NCBI RefSeq assembly: GCF_038397775.1
Contig: NZ_CP151650.1
Location: forward strand, 4,030,001-4,094,000
Origin: Pseudomonas sp. RC10
GTDB lineage: Bacteria > Pseudomonadota > Gammaproteobacteria > Pseudomonadales > Pseudomonadaceae
Length of the DNA stretch: 64,000 bases
Direction of reading: 5' to 3'
The notes under the pieces are model-generated. The model did no database searches and had not been told where the DNA came from. It saw nothing but the letters and a program-made list of their open reading frames with translations. Shown piece after piece: positions 45,781 through 54,202 of the stretch (position 1 is its first letter; each line of letters starts with the position of its first letter). A program made the position numbers and the translations under genes.

Positions 45781-47061
45781 TCACTTCTTGTAGCGACGAA
45801 TGCGGATGTCAGCCTGTTCCTTGTGACCGGCAAAGCCTTCCATCGCGCACAGGCGCGAGCAGTATTCGCCGATCAGCACCGAGGCCTCATCGGTCAGCAC
45901 GCGCTGATAGGTGCAGGTCTTGATGAATTTCCCCACCCACAACCCGCCCGTGTAGCGCGCAGTGCCGGTGGTCGGCAGCGTGTGGTTGGTGCCGATCACT
46001 TTGTCGCCATAGGAGACGTTGGTGCGCTCCCCCAGGAACAACGCGCCGTAGTTGGTCATGTGCTCAAGGAAGTACAGCGGGTCGCGGGTCATGACCTGAA
46101 CGTGCTCGGAGGCGATGCGGTCGGCCTCTTGCACCAGCTCCTCCAGGGTGTCGCAGAGGATGATTTCGCCGTAGTCACGCCATGCCACCGATGCGACGGG
46201 CGCGGTGGAAAGGATCGCCAGCTGACGGTCGATTTCGGCAGGCAGCGCGTCGGCCAGTGCGGCGCTGTTGGTCAGGAACACCGCCGGGGAGTTCACCCCG
46301 TGTTCCGCTTGCCCCAGCAAATCGGCGGCGATGATTTCAACGTCCGAGGAATCGTCAGCGATGACCAGGGTTTCGGTGGGGCCGGCGATCAGATCGATGC
46401 CGATCTTGCCGAACAGCTGGCGCTTGGCTTCGGCGACATAGGCGTTGCCTGGCCCGACGATCATGTCGACCTTGGAAAACTCATCGGTGCCCAAGGCAAA
46501 ACCGGCAATCGCCTGAACGCCGCCGACGCAGTAGATTTCGTCGGCGCCGCCCAGGTGCATGGCCGTGACGATGGCCGGGTGTGGCTTGCCATCGAATGGC
46601 GGCGCCATGGCCACGACGCGCTTGACCCCGGCAACCTTGGCGGTCAGCACGCTCATGTGCGCCGAGGCCAGCAGCGGGTATTTGCCCCCCGGGATGTAGC
46701 ACGCCACCGAGTTCACCGGGATGTTGCGATGGCCGAGAATGATGCCCGGCAGGGTCTCGATTTCCACATCGTGCAATGACGCTTTCTGCGCCTCTGCAAA
46801 CCGACGCACCTGCGCCTGGGCAAAGCGAATGTCGCCGATTTCCTGCTCCGACAGGCTCGCCACACAGGCGGCAATTTCAGCGTCGCTCAAGCGAAAGGAG
46901 GTCGGCGCCCACTTGTCGAACTTCTCCGAATACTCGCGCACGGCGGCGTCGCCGTTCTTGGCCACGTTGGCAATAATCCCTTCCACTGTGTCGCGCACAT
47001 TCAGCGCAATCTCGGCTTGGGCTTCGACCGGTTTACTTGTCTTCAGGTATCGAATCATCAC
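45781..47061 (-). CDS. Histidinol dehydrogenase-family enzyme, sulfopropanediol dehydrogenase (HpsN)-like
   Basis: 426 residues. HisD fold and catalytic parts are intact: [42 protein letters not shown], zinc ligands in GQAEHG, the Glu-His acid/base in SEHVQVM, the Asp in [14 protein letters not shown] and the final His in GFAGHKEQ. The N-terminal MIRYLKT-type start and these internal blocks match the catabolic branch typified by HpsN (2,3-dihydroxypropane-1-sulfonate dehydrogenase), not biosynthetic HisD. It would oxidise a terminal alcohol twice, to a carboxylate, with NAD+. It is monocistronic, with element D 77 bp before its ATG. Confidence 0.85.
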   Translation of the reverse strand: MMIRYLKTSKPVEAQAEIALNVRDTVEGIIANVAKNGDAAVREYSEKFDKWAPTSFRLSDAEIAACVASLSEQEIGDIRFAQAQVRRFAEAQKASLHDVEIETLPGIILGHRNIPVNSVACYIPGGKYPLLASAHMSVLTAKVAGVKRVVAMAPPFDGKPHPAIVTAMHLGGADEIYCVGGVQAIAGFALGTDEFSKVDMIVGPGNAYVAEAKRQLFGKIGIDLIAGPTETLVIADDSSDVEIIAADLLGQAEHGVNSPAVFLTNSAALADALPAEIDRQLAILSTAPVASVAWRDYGEIILCDTLEELVQEADRIASEHVQVMTRDPLYFLEHMTNYGALFLGERTNVSYGDKVIGTNHTLPTTGTARYTGGLWVGKFIKTCTYQRVLTDEASVLIGEYCSRLCAMEGFAGHKEQADIRIRRYKK

Positions 47062-47137
47062 TTGGCTCCAGGTAGATCTTGATGCACGCGGTATGCATTC
47101 AGCATGGCGTCATCTTTTCCTACCCCTTGGGCCGGGA

Positions 47138-47176
47138 CAATTTCGCAGCTCCCGCAATGGTGACGCGATATGACGC
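47138..47176 (-). promoter_or_regulatory. Shared tripartite regulatory element, copy D
   Basis: Plus reading CAATTTCGCA (47138-47147), 14 bp, GACGCG, ATA, TGACGC (47171-47176), with one more GACGCA just beyond. It faces the dehydrogenase gene. The 420-bp gap 47062-47483 contains this element, a degenerate LacI-type half (47257-47269) and the ThuA promoter, but no gene. Confidence 0.75.
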
Positions 47177-47395
47177 AGTGGCGACGCATCGACCAGGACA
47201 TTTCCAGCAGGCGTCTCCCTCAGAACCCGATGCGCTGAGTATTTTTCTGCTAGATCGTTTTCGTATAACCGAATTCGTTTATCCACTCGTAACCGAACGC
47301 CGGGACCGTGTCGCTTTTGTCACGCCTTCTCACATTCAACGCCCTTTAAAACTGCCGACAGCGTTGATCGTCGATTCAAAAAACGACAACCGGGA

Positions 47396-47447
47396 TTGAC
47401 TTGGTCATTTTGAGTGTTAAGTTAAATACGAGAGTTATACGTATAAG
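47396..47447 (+). promoter_or_regulatory. Promoter and LacI-type operator of the ThuA - TPP - GMC operon
   Basis: TTGACT (47396-47401) with TAAGTT or TTAAAT at 16-20 bp spacing is a candidate promoter; the palindrome TTATACGTATAA (47435-47446) lies right after the expected start of transcription and 38 bp before the GTG. The central CG is typical of LacI-family operators. Position suits simple repression. Confidence 0.65.
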
Positions 47448-47483
47448 TTAAATCATTTCCAACCAACAAGCAGGTGACCTACC

Positions 47484-48164
47484 GTGAGTCGAGTTTTGTA
47501 TTTATACGGGGGCTGGCCCGGCCACTTTCCCTATGAAATCGCCGCTTGGGCGCGAACCGTGTTTCAGGAGCTGGACTTCGATGTCGAAGAGTCCACCGAC
47601 ATATTCACGCTGGATCGTGACCTCACCGGCTACGACCTCATCGTGATCGGCTGGAACAACGCCGTGACCACTGAAACCCTGACCGCCGCGCAGGAAAACC
47701 GTTTGCTGGAGGCCATCGAAAGCGGCACCGGGCTGGTCGGCTGGCACGGCGCGGGCGCAGCGTTTCGCGCCAGCCTGAAATACCACTGGGTGCTCGGCGG
47801 CTCGTTTCTGGAGCACCCGATGGGCGAAGGCTTCCCGCACCCCTACCAGGTCAACTTCATCGATCGCGAGCATGAGGTGACGCAGGGCGTGGAGGACTTC
47901 GAAGTCCGCTCCGAGCAGTACTACATGCAGGTCGACCCGAACATTCACGTGCTCGCCGAAACCACCTTCGACGGCAACCCGTTCCCGTGGCTCAAAGGCA
48001 ATCGCAGCCCGGTGGCCTGGGTGCGCAACTGGGGTGAAGGCCGGGTTTTCTATCACTCCATCGGCCACGACACCAGCAACCTGGCCGACCCCAATATCCG
48101 CCGCCTGACCAAACAGGGCCTGGCGTGGGCCACTCGCAGCCGCAGCAAAAATCCACCGGTTTAA
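47484..48164 (+). CDS. ThuA-like domain protein (trehalose-utilisation type)
   Basis: 226 residues from GTG 47484, AGGTG 7 bp upstream. A type 1 glutamine amidotransferase-like fold: VLYLYGGWPGHFPYEIAAW, LIVIGWNNAVTT, GLVGWHGAGAAFRASLKY, LGGSFLEHPMGEGFPHP, and RVFYHSIGHD. ThuA proteins accompany sugar 3-dehydrogenases in keto-sugar catabolism of trehalose, sucrose and related glycosides, where recent work points to hydrolysis or isomerisation of 3-keto-glycosides; exact chemistry here is open. Heads the operon with TPP enzyme 2 and a GMC dehydrogenase. Confidence 0.85.
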   Translation: MSRVLYLYGGWPGHFPYEIAAWARTVFQELDFDVEESTDIFTLDRDLTGYDLIVIGWNNAVTTETLTAAQENRLLEAIESGTGLVGWHGAGAAFRASLKYHWVLGGSFLEHPMGEGFPHPYQVNFIDREHEVTQGVEDFEVRSEQYYMQVDPNIHVLAETTFDGNPFPWLKGNRSPVAWVRNWGEGRVFYHSIGHDTSNLADPNIRRLTKQGLAWATRSRSKNPPV

Positions 48165-48224
48165 CGCCCCCACAAAAGCGCTGAAACCGTTTTACCCGTT
48201 CCATCCACCCAAGGAGTCCAGGTC

Positions 48225-50012
48225 ATGGCAAAGCTGACTGGCAGCCAGATCGTTGCACAAACGCTTAAAAATTATGGGGTCGAGTACGTCGCAGGCATCC
48301 CGGGTCACGGGATCTGGACGCTGACCGACGCCTTCCTGGAAGAAGAATCCAAAATCAAGTTCATCCAGGTCTTCCACGAACAGAGCGCGGTTCACCTGGC
48401 CGACGGTTACTACCGCGTGGCCGGCAAGCCCATGGCAGCGGTCACCTCCATCGGCGCCGGGGCCAGCAACACCGTTATTGGCCTGGCGACCGCGTTCACC
48501 GACTCCACCAGCCTGATGCTGATCACCGGTGGACCGCCCACTCACATGCGCGGCCATGGTCTGCTGCAAGAGCTGGAGCGCTACACCGACAACGATTTCC
48601 CGAAGATCGCCGAAGCCGTGACCAAGCGTCACTGGGTCGCCACGCGGGTCGAGGAATTGCCGTTCATGATGCACCGCGCCTGGAGTTCGATGGTGACCGG
48701 TCGACCAGGCCCCGTGCACCTGGAAATCCCGATGGACGTGCAAGCCGAAGGGGCTGAAGTCACGCTGCATGCGCTGGAAGAACGCACGCCGATCGGCAAG
48801 TCGTTCCCGGACCCGGCCGCCATCAGTGCCGCCGTCGCCGAGCTGAAACTGAGCAAGCGCCCGGTCATCGTCATCGGTGGCGGCGTGATCACCGGCGAAG
48901 CGAGCGCAGAAATCCTCGCCCTTGCCGAAGCCTGGAAAATCCCGGTCGTGACCACCTGGAACGGCAAGAGCGGCTTCCCTGAAGACCACCCGCTGTTCGC
49001 CGGCAGCGTCGGCCAGACCGGCACCATGTGCGGCAACACCGTGGCCTCGAAAGCCGACGTCATCATCGCCGTGGGCTGTCGCTTCACCGACTGGTCGTCG
49101 TCGAGCTACGCCAAAGGCGTGACCTTCGCCATTCCGCCGTCCAAGCTGATTCACATCGACATCGATCCCCACGAGATCGGCAAAAACTACCCGGTCACCG
49201 TCGGGATCTGTGCCGATGCCAAACACGCCGTGGCGCACATCGTCGAGGCGCTGAAAGGCCAGACCGTCGACCGCACCGAGTACCTGAATGACCTCAAGGG
49301 CTACCAGGACGAGTGGGAAGCCAAGCTGTCCAGCCGTCGTGATTCGGACCGTTTCCCGTTCACGTCGCAACGTCCACTGGGCGCGCTGCGCAAGATTTTC
49401 CCGCGCGACACCATCGTGGTAGTGGGTTCCGGCAACACCCAAGGTGCGGTGAAGCAGACGTTCCCGGTGTACACGCCGCGCACCCACCTGACCTCGGGCG
49501 GCTTCTCGTCCATGGGCTGGGCAGTGCCTGCGGCCATCGGCGCCAAACTGGCGGCGCCGAACCAGCCGGTGGTGTGCATCCTCGGTGACGGTGACTTCCT
49601 CATGACCTCGCAAGAGATCGCCATCTGCGTCACTAACAACATCCCGGTGGTGTTCATGATCCAGAACAACGCGGGCTACATGTCGATCCGCGGGGGCCAG
49701 CGCAAGCAGACCAGCCGCCACATCGGCACCGAGTTCAACCACCCGGACGGCACGCCGTACAGCCCGGACTTCAAGGCCGTGGGCGAAGCGTTCGGCCTGA
49801 AATCCTACCGTGTGGAGCGCCCTGAAGACCTGGAACCTGTGCTGCAGGAGGCGCTGGACCTGAACGCACCGGTGCTGATCGAAATCCCGACCGACCGTGA
49901 CGCGGCAGGCCCGTGGGTGCCCGGCTGGTGGGACTTCCCGATTCCCGAGTACATTACCGACGAACGCCAGGACGAATACTGGGAAATCCGTAACTCCGAG
50001 CAGCATTTATAA
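48225..50012 (+). CDS. Thiamine diphosphate-dependent enzyme, acetolactate synthase-like (TPP enzyme 2)
   Basis: 595 residues. Pyrimidine domain with the cofactor Glu in FHEQSAVHLADGYYRV; central domain (about 190-330); PP domain with GDGDFLMTSQEIAICVTNN...NN. It ends with a distinctive tail, WVPGWWDFPIPEYI, absent from TPP enzyme 1. It shares long stretches with TPP enzyme 1, so the two are paralogues under different control. Substrate unknown: a carboligase, decarboxylase or hydroxy-ketone lyase is possible. Ribosome-binding site AAGGAG lies 8 bp upstream of the ATG. Follows ThuA by 60 bp and precedes the GMC gene by 16 bp. Confidence 0.9.
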   Translation: MAKLTGSQIVAQTLKNYGVEYVAGIPGHGIWTLTDAFLEEESKIKFIQVFHEQSAVHLADGYYRVAGKPMAAVTSIGAGASNTVIGLATAFTDSTSLMLITGGPPTHMRGHGLLQELERYTDNDFPKIAEAVTKRHWVATRVEELPFMMHRAWSSMVTGRPGPVHLEIPMDVQAEGAEVTLHALEERTPIGKSFPDPAAISAAVAELKLSKRPVIVIGGGVITGEASAEILALAEAWKIPVVTTWNGKSGFPEDHPLFAGSVGQTGTMCGNTVASKADVIIAVGCRFTDWSSSSYAKGVTFAIPPSKLIHIDIDPHEIGKNYPVTVGICADAKHAVAHIVEALKGQTVDRTEYLNDLKGYQDEWEAKLSSRRDSDRFPFTSQRPLGALRKIFPRDTIVVVGSGNTQGAVKQTFPVYTPRTHLTSGGFSSMGWAVPAAIGAKLAAPNQPVVCILGDGDFLMTSQEIAICVTNNIPVVFMIQNNAGYMSIRGGQRKQTSRHIGTEFNHPDGTPYSPDFKAVGEAFGLKSYRVERPEDLEPVLQEALDLNAPVLIEIPTDRDAAGPWVPGWWDFPIPEYITDERQDEYWEIRNSEQHL

Positions 50013-50028
50013 GAAACGGAGCGGCTCC

Positions 50029-51633
50029 ATGACTGATGTACCCAATACGCCTCAGCCAGAGCTCGCTCCACACCCGAAGGCACGCTCCCCGCGTGCCTTT
50101 GGCATGGCGCAGCCAGATGCTCAAGGCAACATCGACTGTGATGTCGTCATCATTGGTTCAGGCATGGGCGGATCAACTTTCGCCCATGAACTGAGCGCGA
50201 CGGGCCTTAAGGTCGTGATCGTCGAGCGCGGCGATTTCCTGCCCCGCGAAATACAGAACTGGGAGGCCTCGTCGGTGTTCGGCCAGGGCCGTTACCGCAA
50301 CGCCGAACCCTGGCTGGATGCCCAGGATCAACCCTTCAACCCCGGCGTGTTCTATTACGTCGGCGGCAACACGAAATTCTACGGCGCCATGCTGCCGCGC
50401 TTTCGTGAGGAAGACTTTTCGGAAATTCAGCACTACGACGGCGTGGCGCCTGCATGGCCCATCACCTACGCCGAGATGGAACCCTGGTACACAAAAGCCG
50501 AGACGCTCTATCGCGTTCACGGGCAGGCCGGAACCGACCCCAGCGAACCCTGGCGTTCGGGCCCCTACCCTCATGCGGCACTGACCCACGACCCGGCGCT
50601 GCTGCCACTGGAGCAAAGCATGCGTCAGGTGGGCTTGAAGCCCTTCGTCATGCCCGCCGCCGTGGATTACGGCGACGGCGGGGATTGCGTGCTGTGTTCG
50701 ACCTGTGACGGCTACCCGTGTCTGGTCGATGCCAAATGCGATGCGGAGATGTCGGCCCTGCGCCCTGCCCTGCGCAACGGCTCGATTCAGCTGCTGACCA
50801 ATACCTTCATCGACAAGCTGGCCACCAGCGCTGACGGTCGCAGCATCCTGTCAGCCAACGGCTCCCGCCTGGGCCAAGCGGTCTCGCTGCGTGCGCCGCG
50901 TTTCGTGCTGGCGTGTGGTGCGGTCAACAGCGCGGTGCTGCTGCTCAAATCCGCCAACGATCAGCACCCCAACGGGTTGGGCAACAGTTCGGGCCAGGTG
51001 GGGCGTAACTACATGGTGCACAACAGCACTTTCATGCTGGCGGTGGACCCGCGCCGGAAAAACCCGGTGCGGTTTCAGAAAACCCTGGCGCTTAACGACT
51101 GGTACACAGCCGGTGCGCACAACGCCTATCCGCTGGGCAACGTGCAAATGCTGGGCAAGATTCGCGAACCCATGATCACGCCCATGCGGCCCTGGCTGCC
51201 GAAATTCGCCTCGCGCTACGTGACCGACCACAGCGTCGATCTCTATCTGACCTCCGAGGACTTGCCGACCCAAAACAATCGAGTGACCTACGACGCCAGG
51301 CAGGGCGCGGTGAAAGTGTTCTGGCAACCCAACAATCTCAAGGCCCACGACGAGCTGGTCAGCAAGACCCGGCAGGTCATGCGTCTGGCAGGCTACCCGC
51401 TGGTGCTGACCGAACGAATGGGCATCGCCACCAACTCCCACCAATGCGGCACCTGCGTGATGGGCACCGACCCAAAAACCAGCGTGCTGGACGTCAACTG
51501 CAAGCTGCACGATCTGGCCAACGCCTGGATCGTCGACAGCTCGTTCTTTCCGTCCTCGGCGGCGGTCAACCCGGCGCTCACCATCGCCGCGAATGCCATG
51601 CGCGTGGCAGCGCACTTCATCGCCGCGAACTGA
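50029..51633 (+). CDS. GMC family FAD-dependent oxidoreductase (pyranose/fructose-dehydrogenase-like branch)
   Basis: 534 residues from ATG 50029. VVIIGSGMGGSTFAHEL is the dinucleotide fold; YVGGNTKFYGAMLPRFREED, PITYAEMEPWYTKAETLY and a Cys-rich CVLCSTCDGYPC segment follow, then SHQCGTCVMG with the active-site His and AVNPALTIAANAMRVA. These traits mark the branch that includes glucoside 3-dehydrogenase- and pyranose-oxidase-like GMC proteins rather than the choline dehydrogenase branch seen at 32949. No RR signal. In an operon with ThuA, oxidation of a sugar hydroxyl to a ketone is the obvious hypothesis. Confidence 0.88.
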   Translation: MTDVPNTPQPELAPHPKARSPRAFGMAQPDAQGNIDCDVVIIGSGMGGSTFAHELSATGLKVVIVERGDFLPREIQNWEASSVFGQGRYRNAEPWLDAQDQPFNPGVFYYVGGNTKFYGAMLPRFREEDFSEIQHYDGVAPAWPITYAEMEPWYTKAETLYRVHGQAGTDPSEPWRSGPYPHAALTHDPALLPLEQSMRQVGLKPFVMPAAVDYGDGGDCVLCSTCDGYPCLVDAKCDAEMSALRPALRNGSIQLLTNTFIDKLATSADGRSILSANGSRLGQAVSLRAPRFVLACGAVNSAVLLLKSANDQHPNGLGNSSGQVGRNYMVHNSTFMLAVDPRRKNPVRFQKTLALNDWYTAGAHNAYPLGNVQMLGKIREPMITPMRPWLPKFASRYVTDHSVDLYLTSEDLPTQNNRVTYDARQGAVKVFWQPNNLKAHDELVSKTRQVMRLAGYPLVLTERMGIATNSHQCGTCVMGTDPKTSVLDVNCKLHDLANAWIVDSSFFPSSAAVNPALTIAANAMRVAAHFIAAN

Positions 51634-51649
51634 GTGGGTTGTTTCAATC

Positions 51650-51676
51650 GGAGGGGAAAGCCTGGCCTTCCCCTCC
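51650..51676. terminator. Hairpin between convergent operons
   Basis: GGAGGGGAA (51650-51658) and TTCCCCTCC (51668-51676) form a perfect 9-bp stem with a 9-nt loop, lying between the GMC stop and the LacI stop. The T-run is weak on both strands, so termination strength is uncertain. Confidence 0.6.
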
Positions 51677-51681
51677 TCTCT

Positions 51682-52773
51682 TTACTCGGCGAGCCGGGCT
51701 GTGGACTGCCGAACGACCAGCTTGGTGGGGAAGATTTTCTGCACGGGCGCAGGCACGAAATCCGGCCCGCCGTTGAGCTGCTCGATCAACAGCTGCGCCG
51801 CCGTCACGGCTTTCTGCACCATAGGCTGGGCGATGGTCGTCAGGCCGTATTGCACCGCTTCCGGAATATCATCGAAGCCTACCACCGACAGCGAAGACGG
51901 CACCTCACGCTGCAATGCCGCAGCGGTCTTCATGCAGGCGATGGCCATCACGTCGGAACAGGCGACCACCGCCGTGACCTCGTTCGAGGTGAGCAAGGTG
52001 AACGCCGCCGCCTCGCCAGAGGTGGAGTCCAGGCCGCCCGCCTCGACAATCGCCAGATCATCGAAATTCAATCCCGCCGCGGCCGCCGCCTCGACATACC
52101 CGGTCAGCCGCTCGCGGACAATACGCTCGCTGGAGTGGGCAAAACGTTGCGCACTCACCGCGCCACGCTCGCCGTCCGGATTGAGACGGTCGACCAGAAT
52201 GCCGATCTTGCGGTGCCCCAAGTCCAGCAAGTGTTGAATCTGCGCCATCGCGGCCGTTCGGTCGTCGATCCCGACAAAATAGCTGCCTTCCAGCAACGGC
52301 GAGTCGATCACCACATAGGGCAGGTTCTGTTTCTGAATGGCCACGATGGCCGGATGATCGTCCGGCAGCGTCGAAATGATCAGCCCATCCACCAGCCCCC
52401 GAAGTGCCAGGCTCGATTCAGAGTCGGACTTCCCGCCCCTGAGCAGGCGTTTGGTGTTCAAGGGAAACAGCGTGAGCGCGATGTTCTCCAGCTCGCCGAT
52501 TTCACTCACCCCGCGCAACACGGCGATGGCCGAGGGGTCGGCGAAGGCGACGGAGAGTTTGTCCATCATCATCAGGCCGATGGCCCCGACTCTTCCTGAA
52601 CGCAAGCTGCGCCCCATGATGTTCGGCCCGGGATACCCAAGCTTTTCGGCGACCTCAAGGATGTGCTTGCGCTGCGCCTCGGAGAGCTTGGAGGGACGGC
52701 TGTACGCGTAGGACACCGCGGGCTGCGAAACCCCGGCGGCACGCGCCACATCTTTCATCGAAACGTTCGCCAT
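51682..52773 (-). CDS. LacI family transcriptional regulator
   Basis: 363 residues. N-terminal HTH MKDVARAAGVSQPAVSYAYS, hinge helix with the minor-groove leucine (GRSLRSGR) and a periplasmic-binding-like effector domain from about residue 62 that usually binds a sugar. The LacI family recognises palindromes with a central CG, which fits the TTATACGTATAA sites at 47435, 54121 and 57694. It lies 81 bp after the MFS gene on the same strand and is probably co-transcribed with it, hence autoregulated through 54120-54133. Confidence 0.92.
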   Translation of the reverse strand: MANVSMKDVARAAGVSQPAVSYAYSRPSKLSEAQRKHILEVAEKLGYPGPNIMGRSLRSGRVGAIGLMMMDKLSVAFADPSAIAVLRGVSEIGELENIALTLFPLNTKRLLRGGKSDSESSLALRGLVDGLIISTLPDDHPAIVAIQKQNLPYVVIDSPLLEGSYFVGIDDRTAAMAQIQHLLDLGHRKIGILVDRLNPDGERGAVSAQRFAHSSERIVRERLTGYVEAAAAAGLNFDDLAIVEAGGLDSTSGEAAAFTLLTSNEVTAVVACSDVMAIACMKTAAALQREVPSSLSVVGFDDIPEAVQYGLTTIAQPMVQKAVTAAQLLIEQLNGGPDFVPAPVQKIFPTKLVVRQSTARLAE

Positions 52774-52854
52774 AGCGCCTTCTTAATCAAACCTTCGTAA
52801 AAACCCATAGCATACAAGGCCGCAGCCGATGCAAACCAATGCGTGCGTTGAATA

Positions 52855-54012
52855 TCACGCGCTGCGCGCCGCGAACAGCCGTGGCGCACTGGCGATGATC
52901 ACCAGCATGCCCAGCGCCGTCATGAACAACGCCCAACCCAGCGACGTGGCCTTCGCGGCGAAACCGATGAGCGCAGGCCCCAGCAGGATACCCAGATAGC
53001 CGATCGAGGTGGCGATGCTGATCGCAAGCTCACCCGGCATGCTGCGCTGAGTCCCGGCAAGGGACAGGTAAACCGGGGCGATATTGGACACGCCTATGCC
53101 GATCACGGCAAAGCCCGCCAGGCTGATCAGCCAGTTGTCCAGAGTAAGGACGACAGCGAACCCCGCCATGGCGATCAGGCCGCTGAGCACCAGCACTTTG
53201 CGGCTGCCCAGGCGCGCGACGACACGGTCGCCGTTGAGCCGTCCAGTTGCCATCATCACGGCGAAAACGGCGAAGCCAAGCCCGGCGATCGAATGATCGA
53301 CACCCCGGTAGTCGGCGAGGAAGATCGCGCTCCAGTCCAGCACCGAGCCCTCAGTGAGGAACGCCAGCAGACACAGGGTGCCGAGGGCCAGTACCTGCCG
53401 CGTCGGGCGAACGAACAGGGGCGCGCCCTTCTCACCCGAGACTCCCAGCGCATGACGGCCAGCCGTTAGCAGAAAGAGAACGATGCCTGCGATCAGGACG
53501 CTGGAGGCGATCAGTGGCGACGCCCCCAGCCACAGAAAGAAGGTGATGCCCGCCGCGCTGACGATGGTGCCGAGGCTGAACAGGCCGTGAAAACCGGACA
53601 TCAGGGACCGTTGCGTGCTGCGTTCGACCATTACACCCTGTACGTTCATCGTCACGTCCACCAGGCCGCAACCCGCCCCAAACAGGGTCAGGCTGAGCAT
53701 CAGCCCGTAGAAATGATCGAGGGTGGCGAGCAATGGCAGCGTCGCGCAAACCAGCGTCAGGCCGAAGTACAGGGAAAAACGACAGCCCTTGCGGGCGTTC
53801 ATGATGCCTGCAAGCGGCATCATGACCAGCGACCCCAGGCCCAGACAGAGCAACAACAGCCCCAGTTTCCCGTCATCAATATCCGCACGCTCGCGGGCAT
53901 AGGGCACCAGCGGCGCCCAGGCGCCCATGCACAGGCCGGACATGAGAAAGGTCAGCCGGTAGGTGAGCATGTGCGGCGTTGCGTGCAGCGGCGGAATTTC
54001 CTGTGATGACAC
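52855..54012 (-). CDS. MFS transporter (FucP/YbjJ-like)
   Basis: 385 residues from GTG 54012, with AGAGG 5-6 bp upstream; the frame extends to 54108 but that part lacks a ribosome-binding site. About 12 helices; starts LTYRLTFLMSGLCMGAWAPLVPYARERADI. The pattern resembles YbjJ/FucP-type facilitators that carry sugars or their derivatives. A LacI-type palindrome 108 bp upstream and the LacI gene directly downstream mark it as part of the same regulon. Confidence 0.85.
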   Translation of the reverse strand: MSSQEIPPLHATPHMLTYRLTFLMSGLCMGAWAPLVPYARERADIDDGKLGLLLLCLGLGSLVMMPLAGIMNARKGCRFSLYFGLTLVCATLPLLATLDHFYGLMLSLTLFGAGCGLVDVTMNVQGVMVERSTQRSLMSGFHGLFSLGTIVSAAGITFFLWLGASPLIASSVLIAGIVLFLLTAGRHALGVSGEKGAPLFVRPTRQVLALGTLCLLAFLTEGSVLDWSAIFLADYRGVDHSIAGLGFAVFAVMMATGRLNGDRVVARLGSRKVLVLSGLIAMAGFAVVLTLDNWLISLAGFAVIGIGVSNIAPVYLSLAGTQRSMPGELAISIATSIGYLGILLGPALIGFAAKATSLGWALFMTALGMLVIIASAPRLFAARSA

Positions 54013-54119
54013 GTAAACCTCTTCGACCTGCCACGGCGGGCGATCTATCGAACATTGCTCGATGCTTGATCGCCCCCGCAGACCACTGGACTTGGCGCGC
54101 AGGTGCACGCGCCACGAAA

Positions 54120-54133
54120 GTTATACGTATAAC
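54120..54133. promoter_or_regulatory. LacI-type operator, perfect 14-bp palindrome
   Basis: GTTATACGTATAAC with central CG, upstream of the MFS - lacI operon. The core TTATACGTATAA is identical to the sites at 47435-47446 and 57694-57705. Confidence 0.75.
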
Positions 54134-54202
54134 GTATTTATCACCGCATTGCCATCGCAACTCACCGCCACCCTTGCTTGCTTAAGAAAGCTACTTCTCT
54201 GA

